A stretch of DNA of 64,000 nt from Adiantum capillus-veneris (GCA_014529385.2 CM043959.1:85975029-86039028); one strand, 5' to 3'. Shown: positions 43,651 to 56,672, numbered from the stretch's first letter. The notes: a model not told the origin generated them from the letters alone. Numbers and translations: made by a program.

Positions 43651-43866
43651 GAAGCCGCCTTAATCATGATTGGGGACTCTTTTGCATGCAATCTTGGGAA
43701 GCGGGAAAAGATCTATGATGGTTGCGACATCGTGGATCGCCCTATTTTGGGAACTCATTGTGGAAGGGTTACTATTGCATGCATACGTTTTTTATTGTGG
43801 TTCTCTAGTTTCGTGTGTCGCATGCTCTTAGTGTTTTATTCTCTGCTCCTGCATCTCATCGCCACC

Positions 43867-45900
43867 ATGACAGCTTCTCTTCTGCAGTGTGTCCCTTTCA
43901 CTCCCGTGCAGCAGCTCGCGCTTCAACAAGTGGACTCATGGCTGCAGGACTTACGGCTGCGTGTGTTCGCCAACCTGGACTGGCAAGGAATCCCAGTGCA
44001 CCTGCAGGCAGCACGTTTGAACGAGCAACTCACGGTTGGGGATATGGTGGTCCTCAACAATCAACAGATACAACTGACAGCAGAAAGAATCTCAAGATTT
44101 GTTGTTTACCCAACGATGGCGTGGTGCGAGTCTCCTATGTGATCCCTGTCGCAAATGTCGAGCAGAAATTTGGCTTGAAGGTCAAAGGGGAGTATAAACT
44201 GTCAGGGTTGTCAGATGTGGCAACCAGGGATGCATATCGGTGGTTCCTTGAGGCGATTTGGCTACAGGACAAAACGTATACTATTTCGACTCGAGCTAGA
44301 AATGTGTTGCATTCGGCCAACTTTGGGCCAGTAGCTTGGGCAGCAGTGGTCAGAGAGCGAGTGCTGGCGGAGTGCCAACGAGTGATGGCACAGTTGGGGA
44401 GGGGTACCCCAACCAATACAAAGGTGGTCCAACTGCTCACATTGATCTTTCCTTTGAGAAAAGTGTTTCCTCTCGCCCTGCGTCCTCTTTGCCACTTTGA
44501 AGATGATTGCTTGGTGGTCCAAGGAACTAATCCTCCTCTGTCGCAAACACAAAGCTTGGCAGTGCCGGCGAAGAGGAAAACACGGCAGCAACAGGTGGGT
44601 ACTGTGAAATTGCCTGGTTCATTGACGGAGGTGGTATCCTCTGGAGCCCAGGAGATGGCCACTGCAGGTGCAGGATCAGCAAGCCGCAAGCGCGGTCGTG
44701 CGGAGCAGCAATTTTCAACACCACCTCCAGCAACTGCATCTCCTATTGGGGAAGATTCTGTGGTGGCTCGCTGGCACCGCCGAATTCAGGAAAGAGTTAG
44801 CAGTACGACTCCCTTACGGATGAGCTCTGCGGTTGCGGACGTCCCCGCTCAACCGGAAACGTCGAGTATTACGAATGCGGCTGCCTCGACGGGAGGTATT
44901 CTCCCCGCAGTGCTACCCTGGGAGGCTACGGCAGTAGCGATCCCTGCTGACCAATTACAGGCATGCGACACATTTTTTAGCAGACTTGTAGAGTCTATTC
45001 ATGCGGCCTGGACAGCCCCAACCACAGAGGGACGAGTCAATGAGCTGGAAGCGCAGGTAGCGACTTCGCAGACTCGGATTGACGAGTTAAACACTCAGAA
45101 TGAACAGCTGACTACCACTACTCGCCAGCAAGGGGCAGAAATACAAAGATTAAGAGGGGCTAATGCTGAGTTTGTAAGGTCTATTCAACAAGAACTTCTT
45201 CAGTTGAGAACACAGCATAGCCTAGCTTCTTACTTAACCTCGCACCTTGGCAATGTAATGATCAACATGACTGATTTGGATGCATTGGAATGTGGAGATG
45301 CAAGAGGATCTTCGAACTTTTTTAGATAATCAATTACAAAGCTGGAGCACACGCTTGGCTGCTGAGGTGGGAGCACAACCACCCGCTCAGCAGGTTGTGG
45401 TGCACCAACCCGAGTCACCCAACATTGACAGAGGTAAGAGTGTTGTTCCAGAGGGTTTTGATGTTGCTGATTGGGCACAAGCTACAGAGGATTGTGCTGA
45501 AGCCCAGGCTCATGTCTCTCGTTTGAAGAAAATGATTCGTCGATTTTGTAAGGAGAGGCGCAGGGTCTTTTTTTGGGTGGAGACCTTAGCTCATTCCTTT
45601 TCTCTCAGTCTCCCACCTTGCCCTTCATTTTGGGCTGCTCTTAATCTCTACCTTACTCGTTATTATTCCTTGCATACACCTCTTGCTCCTCTGCCACAGA
45701 CGCCTCAATCTATCTCCTTGCCAACGCAGTTTATTCCTCGGGCTGCCTGGCCGGAACAAATTGAGATAGATCCACGTCTTTTGGATGAGGTCTATCGAGC
45801 CCATACTGCAGATTTTCAGGGCTTTGGCTATATTGATGTTTCCTCTTCACCAGAGCAGGGTGCAGAGCAATCACCGGAACCTTCCAATCGGAGGGGCTGA
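43867..45900 (+). pseudogene. G1 extra ORF downstream of integrase (coiled-coil, ~680 codons)
   Basis: ATG at 43867 lies in a good initiation context (CCACCATGA). Reading uses frame 1 to about 44110, frame 3 to about 45280, then frame 1 again to the TGA at 45898-45900; two frameshifts therefore break it. The first part has VDSWLQDLRLRVFANLDW. The middle has RDAYRWFLEAIWLQD and WAAVVRERVLAECQRVMAQL, then basic clusters (KRKTRQQQ, SRKRGRAEQ) that could be nuclear signals. A heptad-rich coiled coil (RVNELEAQVATSQTRIDEL and on) spans about 45030-45220. The last part is proline- and aromatic-rich. No signal peptide is evident at the ATG, so it does not look like an envelope gene; a hydrophobic stretch lies just upstream in the same frame. 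Extra ORFs are known in some plant gypsy elements; the family here was not recognised. Confidence 0.6.
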
Positions 45901-46139
45901 TTGTGGGTTCGCGCAATCCACCGTGCGTGCCAAGTGTTATGGCATTAGCCGCACATGCGGTCCTGCGGTCCTGCGGAGGTCTGGACACTGCGGATCAGGA
46001 GTCAAGAGTCATGCGGTATGTGGCGGCCGGAGCGGCAGTTCTTCATAGGATATCATGGGACATGAGTGTGTGCACCGTTCCCGATGTGCGCTGGAGCAGC
46101 GGTTGTATATGGAGGGGCATACCTGTCTTTTGATGTAAC

Positions 46140-49100
46140 TTAACCAATCTCTATGATATTCATGGAATCATCTATTGTACTTTGTGTCTAGATTACAGAT
46201 GAATGAAGCAAGGGTTGTTCTGTGTCTGTGTACTTTGTACTTCCTTCTCTTGTCATTCTGTGCGTTGATGTTCATATAATGTAGTTGTGGGTAATCATTC
46301 CCGTAATGCCTATTGCTCCTGTGTGGGCAATAGCCATTACAGACTCTTAGTTTTCAATGAATGATATCGGGATCAAGGAGGATAACACTCATGCTAGCAT
46401 TTGCAATTGGGAAGCCAATGGCAAGGCCATGTCTTCGAGCATGTAGCAATCTCGACAAAGAGATTATGACAAGGATGATGTTCCTGATTGATTTGCGACG
46501 TGTTGCTTAAGGTAAATTACAAGTGTTGTTATTTAAAATTTGTGTGAGCAAGGCTTATTATAGATTTACACCCACCAAGAAAGGCTGCAATCGGCATGGA
46601 AAGGACCTACGGCAGGTCACGACATGTGATTATCAGGTGTGCATAGTTTTTATTTTTCAGTTTGTTTGGCAAAATGTTACAAACCATGCTGTATATTTCT
46701 ATCAAGCAACAAAGGCCTGTGGCAGTTCTCATAAGCACTCAAATTTTGTTACATACTTTGATGGCAAGGGCTGATTCTTTAGTATCTCAAGATGACAGGC
46801 ATGGCCTATTACTGGACTTGAAGAAGGAAGCAAGTTCCTCGGCATGGCCGACTCTTTGTCACGGGTTTTACATGCTGAGGGAGGATGCTTCCTACATAAT
46901 ACTGGTTAACGTCAATTGAAATTGCTTGACATGGTCGATTCTTTTTGTTATGGTGTCTACCGCCATAGGCTTTTAGCACAAACATATTTATGTGAAGCAA
47001 GGCTTCAATCTACAACTCTTAAGTTGAGATTTTTCTCGTTTGGCATATGCTATGAGCACACTCCTTTGGGAAATTCTCCATATGCCTACAGGATATTTCA
47101 GGCCAAATTTCTCTCGCGTAACAGAGCTGGTTATGATCTACATTTGAGGGAGCTTTTCTTCCGACATCTCCAAACAACTAGTTACAGCAGGATGACCAGG
47201 TTAGACCATGTTCAGTATTGTTTATTTTTCCATGTTTATACATTTACATTGGAAATTAATGCTTTTGTGTAAAGCAAAGTCCTTTGACAATTTTACATGA
47301 AGCAAGGCTTCTCCCTTGTGCCAAGGTACTACTCAATGACTTGGAATCACGGGCAGTGGCACACAAGTTTTGGAAACTAGTAAATAGGGAATATCACTCC
47401 CTACCAGTACATCTGTGCAAGGTACTTATGGTTTTGGGCTCTCACGTTTGAGGCCATCACTTTTGCAAAGGGCTTAAATTTCTACATGCACGGCATGCTA
47501 GCTAGGTAGATTCAATCCTACCGCCTTATGCAATACGCTTCCGATATAACACCAGACACTCTGTCAAGGACAATATAAGTTCGGGATTGTTTAACATGAT
47601 TTTTTGGTTGCTGTCAACACACACCAAAATTAACAGGAAAGTTCCTCAGCCCAGCATGCTCTTTTTCTCTCTCCTTCTTTCTCTCTCTTTCGAAGCATAA
47701 GGAAAAATTTCTAAGAAGCTCTTTGATACATGTTTTGCTTGTGAGTCATTTTGAGCCAAGGTGCTCTAATGCTTAGCTAGAACTTGGCCAAGATGCCATT
47801 CACATTAGTCTTCATCGGTTCATTGATTGAAAACTAATTGCCATAAGGGCTATGAACCACACACAGGTTGGCTAAGAAGCCATTGTCAGATCTTGGGTAA
47901 GACCCAACTGTTGGCATTCCTTGGGCGATTGTTCTTAAGATCGAACAGATCTACCCACTGGACTACATAACGACGTTAATGGACAAGCAAGCGTCTTGTC
48001 ATTACGGATGTTTATGGTGTCATTTCTGCACGACATAGTTTCAGTGCGACAGTCGACTCGAGTTTTTCATAACCATAAACTCAACTCAGCTGATTTCTAC
48101 CACGGATTTTAGATGCAACATACCGTTGTGACAGCATGGCTGTCCATAAGAGCTACACTTTCCACTTATGTGGATCTCCTGCTCTCTCGTTAGCACTACG
48201 AGTGTCTATGGACGCATTGTTTTGGGGTAAGACCCCGCGGGTGCTTTCTAAATCACCCCATTGTCATGGAGGATCATAGTTTGATCTATTCTCGTTATAC
48301 TTTCAAGGAAAACAGTCCGCAATATACCATGAGGTAAAAGATGAATTCAACTTCTAAAGTTGATTCCACTCATTCTGTACATGGTTACCTATGTTGGTTA
48401 CCGTTACCTGCTAGTCGACTAAGTTTCTACACATGATCTTACCAAGAGGTGGACGACGTGCTCCTCTGTATTTGAATACGGGTGAGTGAACCTTTAATTC
48501 AATCTCTAGGTACGCATCTATTGATTTGGTGTTATTCCAGTTTTTAGTATGCATTGCTTGGGTTTCTCAAGTCGTTTAAATATGCTTGAATATTTTAGGG
48601 CCATGCCAAGGGCATATTGAAACAACTATTTTGGGCGTAATGTCTAATGTACATTATGCTGTTATGAATCCACTTGTAGGATTCGATTTGGCACATGTTG
48701 TCACATGGGATACAACATGGTCTAGGGACTCAAGGAGTTCGGTTTAGCCAATGTGGAGCAATGAATGAGGGTCCCTCTCACTCTTGTGACATCGTGTTTA
48801 GAGTTACCTCCACACACACAAGTACATCTTGTACTTGTAGGATGTTCTTTTCTTAGACATCCTTAGTTGAGACATATTCCACATGTGGCGAATATGAGTC
48901 TGTGGGATTGACACTGGCGCCCACTATTTCAAATATGTGTCACGACAAAGTCCCTAGGTGCTGGTCACATTGTTTTCTAGACCATTTCCAACACGACGTA
49001 TCAGGAGCAATTTCGATGGCTCGAAATTGTCGGATACTTAGAATGGCTTGTTAAAGTACAAGTGCTGCTAAAAAACATTACAGATGGTTGTTTTACATAT

Positions 49101-49430
49101 AGAAAGGCTATGAGTTGTTAATGAAAAAGTTTCATTGTTTGTACCTAGAAGTGATCACTGTTTCACCTTCTATTATGGTTCAGACATTTCAGCAAGGCTT
49201 GCAAAGGATTGCAACTGAAAGTATTTACTTTCTTTTCAGAAATATTTACAATCCTCTTTAATGTGTGCTAGGTGCATCACATTTGCCAAACGTTGAAGGC
49301 AAGGATCACCATGGATATACAGGTTCGGATCTGTTTTTTGCTAAATGCATGCACACTAGGTGTTATGGGCCCTAGTGTTTAGCAAAGGCTGATTTGGAAC
49401 GGCATACATATTCCTCCGGTTGTTGCTTAT
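46140..49430. other. Decayed sequence, no supported gene
   Basis: No frame with clear motifs. Since a chromovirus integrase relic in plus orientation follows at 49.44 kb and a polypurine tract and LTR at 50.5 kb, much of this is probably the earlier part of that element, too decayed to read. The phrase 'gaagcaaggctt' or close variants recurs (46547, 46995, 47290, 49195). Confidence 0.4.
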
Positions 49431-49438
49431 GAAGAATT

Positions 49439-49810
49439 TTGCACTCTATGTGCACTATCTCTATGAGATTACTTTTGGGTCTACTAATCACCAATAGAGG
49501 TCATGGCTCGGTTTGGGTGTTTGTGGATTTTTCAAGATTAACCACGATGGTTATTCGGGACATTGTTGATTCCTCAACAATGTTATACGCTATTGTGATT
49601 TCCCGTTTACCAGTCCTTTGGGAAGACTTTCTGTAAACCGTGGGGAAAACACATCTGAGTACTGTCATTATCCAAGGGGATTGACAAATTACAAAGTGTA
49701 ATCTTGGGCTAAAGGATATGCAAAGTGCGTACATTATCACCAAAAGCATTTATTGCTCTTCTTGGAGTTTACTTACTATCAGTTAACGCATGTTTCGACT
49801 AGGTTTAGTC
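49439..49810 (+). pseudogene. Chromovirus integrase relic
   Basis: The frame 49439-49636 has GHGSVWVFVDFSRLTTMVI, matching the region around the first catalytic aspartate of gypsy integrase (G-x-x-S-I-x-V-x-V-D-R-F-S-K), with one residue lost. About 40 codons later YHPRGLTNYKV, AKGYAKCVHYHQKH and LLLFLEFTYYQLTHVST line up with the 'YHPQTDGQTE ... W...L..aE..YN...H.S' part. Stops and small shifts are scattered through it. Very old copy. Confidence 0.55.
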
Positions 49811-50499
49811 TCTTCATGTATAAGTCAGGTTCTCAACTTTGAACATTGGTTATGGTTGTTTATTGATGAAATTTGAGAACAAGTCAAGGACTTAAACTTG
49901 GTCGATGAGTTACGTCAGCAAGTCACTTTCAAGGAAACTGAAAAAAGTTACACACTTTAGACTGAAACATGTGTTTTCTGTGTGTTACCTAAGTAAATGA
50001 ATGCTATTCATCTATGATGATTCATGCATTCTTGTATTCTACAGGCTAGGATAAAAGTTTGTTATTGCATGCACACTAGGTGTTATGGGCCCTACTGTTT
50101 AACACTCTTTTGTCTAAGGCGGCATGAGACTACATCTCCAGTTGTTTCAAGGATGAAACCTCTCTTTCGAACGGAAGGAGTAAATCATCAATCATTCCTG
50201 TAACTTAAGTTATGAGCATGTTATAAACAAAGGTTTATATTCTGCAACTTAAGAAAGGACAATAGACATGCTAAGAGCATAAACCTGCTACGAGCATAAA
50301 ATATAAGTGGAAACACCATTCAGAGGTGCTAAGAGCATACATTTAGGATATGCTAAATAGCATATGCACATTACAACTCTTGATATGATTCTTAGGGTAC
50401 GGTTTTAAGATGGTTTGACTAGTCTACAGTCAAGTCTATTACTTTACAACTTTTGTGAAAACTTCTTCTTTCCACTCTAGTTTTTGAGGACGAAAAGTC

Positions 50500-50691
50500 T
50501 TCCTTAAGGGGGGAGTAATGTTAGGACAAGGGTCCTACGGGGAAAGGCCCAACCTAGGGGGTCATGGACCTAGGCCAAGGTCCAGGACTGGACCAGTGTG
50601 GACTGGGGATCCGCTTAGGGCAAGAGCTAGGCGTTAGGCCTATATAAGGGGCGGTAGGGAGGAGGATCCTACGTCTTAGTCTCCTAGGTCT
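50500..50691 (+). repeat. Polypurine tract and short LTR, cut by the CACTA element
   Basis: AAGGGGGGAGTAA (about 50503-50516) is a typical polypurine tract, preceded by the tail of a gypsy integrase C-terminus (tttgaggacgaaa). The LTR starts at 50518 with TGTTAGGACA and has a TATA box (CCTATATAAGGGG, about 50639-50651). The CACTA insertion follows at 50692. Beyond it the bases TCT (duplicated) and TACA (58247-58250) would complete an end ...TCTTACA, giving a TG...CA LTR of about 178 bp. No second copy is in the window, so the right border is inferred. Confidence 0.5.
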
Positions 50692-51277
50692 CACTACAAG
50701 AGGTTGTGTGCTCTTGTGACGCTGTTAGCGACGGAAATACATTGGGTTTTTATAACCCCCGGCGTCGCTAATAGCGTCGCTACAAGAGCGTCGCTATATA
50801 CGACGCTATAGGCGTCGCTATATAGAGACGTTCATAGCGACGGTTATAGCGACGTTTACACAGAAGTCTATAGCGACGCTACAGAGCCATAAATAGCGAC
50901 AGTTATAGCGACGCCCGAGAGATTTTTTTTTTGGTGACAGGGCATTGAATGCCCTGCCACCCATCAAGCATATTGTACTTGATTCACTTTTTAAAAAAAG
51001 TGCAAGGGTAGATAATAGACCCAAAATAGTCACCCACAAGACGCATTGTTTGCAAAATTGACAAGCGTAAAATTGACAATTGTACACATCATAGGCAAAA
51101 TGAATTGATTGGCAAATGTAATAATGACAATTGTACAACATCATAGGCATAAAGAATTGATTGGCAAAATGTAATAATATACATGGTTCAAAAAGACGTA
51201 TAAAATCCGTCTCATGATACATAAGCTATGAAAAACCCTAAACTAATGCTATCTAGCTACGGCTAAACTGACGTCGT

Positions 51278-52587
51278 CTAGTCAGACGTCTCATCGCGTC
51301 CAAGCAGCGTATCTGTCGGATTCTGCAAAAAAAGACAATAAGACAGCTTTCAGTAAGTATAAACATATAACGACATTTATAAAACAATACAAAAAATAGA
51401 AAAGAGTAAACCCTAATACTAACCATGCCGCCGCGAGAACTGAGAATGTCCATCAGGGCGTTTAAGCCCTTCCTGCCTGCGTACTCGCGCTCGTACGGTG
51501 TGGGATCACGTCCTGTCATCGACCACTGTCAAAACATACAAAGATTTCATTATGTTAGAATTAAAAAACTCATAAACCCTAAACTATCGAACATAAAGAG
51601 CAATGCGAAAACACTTACAAAATCGGCCTCAAATGACGCCCATCCACCGCTCCCCAAGTGGTGCGAGCTCCCTGCCTCTACTCGCGCTCTGGCTTCATCC
51701 TTTTGTTGCTTCCACTTGTCGGCATTCTCGAGCGCTGCTTTCTTCGCATTCTTCCAATCTTCTTTGGCAAGCCAATCTGGCCTGTTCCACCCATGCTTGA
51801 TTGCTTTTTGCACTTCGGAACGGTTATGTTTGCAGTATTCGCGCATTCGAATCTTCATCAGGTCTTCATTGAAGCGTTGATCCTGTGTTGGAACGGGAAA
51901 CTCATCATGAAGTATGCTGATGACTCTGTTTTTTAAATCACTTGGTACTTCACTCCATTTGTTTAGTATGTAGTGTCTAAACAGTTGAGAGCAAAGACCA
52001 CGCATGCGCGAGATCACCTTCTTGTCGTCATCATCCATGATGATGCCGCCGCTGAAGTCGACGAAGTAAGGCAAGCCCGCTGGCCGGTGACGCGTGAACC
52101 TGGGTGTCCCGGCAGGGGTCTCTAGCGGCGTGTCGATGGGGGTACGGACGTTAGGTGTCTCCACCGGCGTCTGGGCCTCGAAGCGAGGAGTGTCGAGTGG
52201 GGTGGCTCCTGGCGGAGTAGGTAGAGGTGTGTAGCTGCTAGGAACAGTCAGCCACGCAAAACCTGGCGTAGATGGTGATGCTGTGGCTGGTGTGGGGGCG
52301 GGCAAAGAATGGGAGGGTAAAGAGCCTCGTCGAACACGAGGCGGTGTGGATGAATCCGCGGCGGAATCCCCACAACAACCTCCACCGCCACCACTAGAGC
52401 GCCGGTGTCTAGACGAGTGTGAAGCTCGTCTCGTCGACGCTGAAGCTTCGGAGCGCACCGAATGCTCCGAAAGAGAGGGAGATGCGGATGGAGTAGGAAC
52501 GTGCGATGATGCGCCAGAGCGATGACGCTCCACCTAACACCGTCTCTGCTGCGGTGACAAAGAAGAAAGAAACTCCTCATCATCCAT
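51278..52587 (-). pseudogene. T1 TNPA-like gene (Ptta/En/Spm plant transposase family)
   Basis: Start at ATG 52587 (MDDEEFLSSLSP). Three exons fit consensus splice sites: 52587-51619 (donor GTAAGT), 51525-51424 (donor GTTAGT) and 51322-51278, ending NPTDTLLGRDETSD and TAG. Both junctions are in phase 0. A serine/proline-rich N-terminus with repeated T-P and ETP segments is followed by LYFVDFSGG-like text and PSDLKNRVISILHDEF, then EVQKAIKHGWNRPDWLAKED, the core of the family, and YEREYAGRKGLNALMDIL. In En/Spm the TNPA protein binds the subterminal repeats. The only lesion is a TAG at 52534-52536 (codon 18), where CAG would fit. Confidence 0.75.
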
Positions 52588-53199
52588 ACCTGCATTAAAC
52601 ACACGAATATTTAAACTTAATATTGAATGAATAGAGTAGACAATGACGCAAAGACCATTAAATACAATCACGTAATGACGCATATAAATACAATGAATCA
52701 ATGAATTGAGTGATAGAAGAGGCAAGGCGAAAACTCAGAATTTTCAATCAAAAGATGTGAGCGCGAGTAGAAAAGAGCGTTATACACCATGGAAGGTATT
52801 TAGAGAGCCAGAGCTTTTACAACACGGAGCAAAATTGTTCAAATACAATATTTGTGGCTTTAAGAGATCTCTCTCTAATCCTCGCATAACTCAGCATAAC
52901 TTCCTATATCTATATAGAGCTCTCCGTTTAAACACATATCCTCTGTTTCATTTTGTAGCTCCTCTGCATGCACCCCATATAGAGTAGTAGCATCTTAATG
53001 CTCGTCTGGCACCACCGCAGCGGCTTCTGATTGAGTATCTTCTCTGATCTCCTCCATTGATGCCGTTGTGATTGGCACATGGTAGCCTTCATACGTCCTT
53101 GCACTACGAGGGGCTACCTCTATGACGTACCACCAGTTTGATGTAGACTTTGTAGGATGAAATATTACTTGCCAGAGCCACATAACTTACATGAGAGCT

Positions 53200-56131
53200 T
53201 TCAAGCACATAACTTGTAAAAGGGGGATGTTAACTATTTACATACTTACTTGTTCACAATGCTCGGGTAGTACGAAAGTGTCTCTTATGTCAGTCCATTT
53301 CTTAGTAGAATCCACCTCAAGAAAACCAGACTCTCCTCTACGCACAGTAGCGTTGCGACCCTCCATGATTATCTTGAACCATTGCACGTCGAACAAGTAG
53401 ACAAAAAATCCTCTGTAATCGATCCTCAAAATCTCTTGTAGTGTGCCGAAGTAAGTGAGTTCCACCACCACAGGATCTGCATCAGAGGAACGTCGTCGAA
53501 TAGATTGTTCAAATTTTGCCATGATTCCACAATCTTGAGTAAAACGCTTTTTGTCGATCCGTTCCACCCTAAAATGTCGACCTTTAGACCATGCTGCTGT
53601 GTATGACTTATACTACAACGAACAAAGATTATGAGTGGCCGTTCAAACGTTTAGAAATAAAGTCACTAGCTAATTGTACATTGCAAACTTACCTTGGTCG
53701 CGCAACCCCGAGAGTACTCCCACTCTTCCTCAGTCACTTCGTCACCGCATTGTTGTGCACTTTTCAATTGGTTGTGCAACCATCTTAAGCTCATGAATGT
53801 TGGTAGGCTCTCCAGAACCGTCGGATAGTGCATCGGTGGTCGTCTTCCCCGTCTCCACTCGATTCGTGCCCTTTGTTGCTCTTGCTTTGCATCCTCATAT
53901 TATGAAATCCACTTTTGCATCACTGGATTGTGAAGCATGCAAAATCGGTTGATTTTAGCGTCTAGATCTTCCGTCATCTTCTTCTCAACACCGAGATTAC
54001 ACATGACAATCCCAGATATGCGCTCATCATCTATGGTTCGCCATAGCGTGTCCCGGGCTTTATCAAATCTGTCTAGCCACTCTCCAATGTACACTAGGGA
54101 CTCTGATACCAACCAACCTTCTACCATGCTACCCTCTGGACGTGCCATTTGACGCACATATCCCTTAAGCGTTTTCATGAAACGTTCTAAGAAGAACATC
54201 CATCTGGAATGAACCGTGCCACCTATTTCCACCTCATCAACTATGTGAACAAGAAGATGCACCTGAATGGTTAGCATGTTAGCATGGAAGATCCACATTT
54301 CTAAGGTCAACTCTGGCTCCCAAAGTATCTTTCTTGCCGGTCAGATGGTCCCATAGTAGATTACCCACATTCTTGAATATGTGCATTGGATCGAGCAAGT
54401 GATTGATCATGAGTCGGAGCCAGTATGGTAACTCGTACCATAGAGATAGTCTTTTCATCCCTGGAGGCAATCCGTCATCGCACATCTCCTTCTGCTCTAA
54501 CCATGCTTGTGCAGACATCCTTGGTGGCTCTCTTCCCAAAAAGCCGTCGCGTAACACATGATTCGCTGGAAGATACGCTTGATGACCTTCGTAGATTTTC
54601 TTCTTCAGTGAGGGCGCCCTACGTGCATTCAGTGTAGGTCCACATGTGACACATGCTCTGTATCCGCTTGTTTGAAGCCCTGCATGTATACACATGATAA
54701 TAGATCAACTATGGGAAAAAACAAGATTTGCAGTGTCTGAGTGAGGAGTGTCAATAGATCACCTGAGCATTCTGTTAGCCCGGGATAGTCATGCATGGTC
54801 CACATTAGAATGCCTATGATCAAAGCATTCCGTCGTCCTGTGTGTCGGCTCATATCCACCACCTCTATGCCAATCCACAATTGTTGTAGCTCTTCCAATA
54901 GTGGACGAAGATACACATCCATATTCTCCACTTTATATCGCCCTGGCACAATCAAGCTTAGCCATAGGTGCCCTTTCTTCGTAGTCAACCATGGGGGAAT
55001 GTTGTAGTTGACGATGACAACGGGCCATACACTGTAAGATGTTGATCTTTGACCAAATGGATTTACGCCATCCATAGCCAGGCCTAAGCGCAAATTTCGA
55101 GCTTCCCTGGCAAAATCCGACCATGTTCCATCTATATGTTTCCAGGCTGCGCAATCTGCAGGAATTCGTAGCACACCATCCGAAGATTTATTCTCCTCAT
55201 GCCATGATGCTAGGGCGGCCATGGACTTACATTTGAAGAAATGCTTGATGCGAGGAAGCAGAGAAAAATGTCGCAAAACCTTTTGTGGAATTTTTGTCCC
55301 ATGGAGATCTACTCGATATCTTTCAGAATCACATTTCGGACACTTCTCCATGTCTATGTATTCCCCTCTGAAAAGAATGCAGTCATTAGGACAAGCGTGG
55401 ATAGAATTGTAATCCATCCCCAAGTTTCACAAAATCTTTCTTGCTTCATCTTGGGAATCTGGCATCACATTGTCAGCTGGTAGTATGTGCTCTTTAAGCA
55501 ATCTACACAACATAAAAATACGATACAGTCGTGTAAAAATCTATCAGATCATTATACATTTAGAGTTTTATTAAAGTAAACTAATTGTAATAGATCACCT
55601 GAAAAGCGCTGTGACGCTAGTGTCACTCCATCCAAACTTTGCCTGCATGTTGAGAAGAACCAGGAGTGCTTTCAATATAGACATACGTGCTCCATTATAC
55701 AATGGCGTATCAGCTTCACTTTTCATATCATCATAGATAAGCCTTTCTGAGTCCATGATCGTCTTGATCATTTCATCAATCTCGGGCTCAAACATTGCCT
55801 CGTTGGGAATGTGCTCTACATGATCATCCCCCGAGCTGTCAGAGGCTACATCTTGTGGCCTCACATATGCTGCTTGACCAAAGCGCCTGCGAACACGTCT
55901 ATTGGGTTGCAAGATTGCTGCTTGTTGGCCAGCGTCAGAGTCCGACGAGTTATAATTGGCAACAACTCGATCTATAATAGATGGATCGAACTCGCCAAAT
56001 TCGCGAACGTACTGCAAAGAAACACGTCTTGTCCGTCGCACAGCATGCTTGCATTGATTACAAGGACATAAGACCCTCGTTGAGAGATAGGTGTTTCGGT
56101 TGGACGGTCCCACATCCTCGTCACTACTCAT
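53200..56131 (-). pseudogene. T1 TNP2-like (TNPD) transposase
   Basis: Exon 1 (56131-55599) begins MSSDEDVGPSNR and has the CPCNQCKHAVRRTRR type N-terminus. Exon 2 (55502-54763) has GMDYNSIHACPNDC, CPKCDSERYR and the tnp2 core (KIPQKVLRHFSLLPRIKHFF, GLAMDGVNPFGQRS, YSVWPVVIVNYNIPPWL). Exon 3 (from 54679) has GLQTSGYRACVTCGP, YLPANHVLRD and HLLDPMHIFKNVG. Splice sites fit GT-AG with preserved phase. Lesions: TGA where arginine fits (KIL-stop-NLGMDY, about 55432); a deletion with frameshift near 54290 that joins the core to the second half of a DUF4218 domain (HLLVHIVDEVEIGGTVHSRW); and a further break before a DUF4216 segment (53567-53238). It is therefore inactive. Confidence 0.8.
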
Positions 56132-56539
56132 AATGAGGATAAAAATCTTATAACCTGGACAACAAATTTAATATTCTATTGGCATTCTCGTCTTATCTCT
56201 CTCTCTCTCTCTCTCTCTACCTCACATTCTCTAGTCATGTCCAATCCCCGCACACCTCGGTCTAGAGGTGCATGGAGATCAGAACCACCGGGTTATAATC
56301 TCGTCTTTATTGGTCAATACCTATATTTGTGGGTACAAGAAATCTAAAGACCCACGTCTACATGATACTGCATGTAGTGGACAAAACCCCTTTGCCTTTT
56401 CTCTAGCTGTAGCACTTCACAGCATCTTAACATCTTTTCACAGTAGATCTTTTCACTGTTCGTCTAACTCTAAACCCTAAACCGTAAGTAATTCTTGCAT
56501 GGACTCGATCTAACGTAAATAAACGTAAATCTAACTAAA

Positions 56540-56634
56540 AATAAACCTAAATCTAATTTAACGTAAGTCTACATCTAACCTAATCTTTAACGTCTTTTGG
56601 GATAGTTTTCTACGCCGTTAAACCTCTCTTCTTC

Positions 56635-56640
<6 letters not shown>
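56540..56640. repeat. Direct repeat inside T1, left copy
   Basis: About 100 bp ('taaacctaaatctaattta' ... 'acatctaacctaatcttta' ... 'ctcttcttcttgtgtgtg') repeated at 57259-57359 in the same orientation with few differences. The two copies enclose the captured HMA fragment. Confidence 0.85.

Positions 56641-56668
<28 letters not shown>
56639..56668. repeat. (GT)n microsatellite in T1
   Basis: About 14 GT units directly after the left 100-bp direct repeat; the right copy is followed by a shorter, interrupted GT run. Confidence 0.9.

Positions 56669-56672
<4 letters not shown>

Larger units (their letters stand above)
33200..46130 (+). mobile_element. Athila-like Ty3/gypsy element (G1), interrupted by a copia element
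   Basis: Plus-strand order: gag with three zinc knuckles, protease, RT, RNase H, integrase, then an extra ORF. There is one RNase H only. RT has FLDGFSGYNQI and FHDDLSVFG, which fit the Athila-type non-chromoviral branch. The 5' end is missing: gag begins in mid-domain at about 33.25 kb and no LTR precedes it. The 3' LTR could not be identified because there is no second copy. The Ty1/copia element at 37289-42476 splits it between RNase H and integrase; without that insertion and one GAAGC the frame reads straight through. Several frameshifts and eleven in-frame stops make it inactive. Confidence 0.85.

Noticed and set aside
43760..43866. Hydrophobic stretch before the extra ORF as an envelope signal peptide
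   Set aside because: It lies upstream of the best ATG, in the frame running on from integrase, and the following protein has nuclear-type basic clusters and a coiled coil, so an envelope role is not supported.
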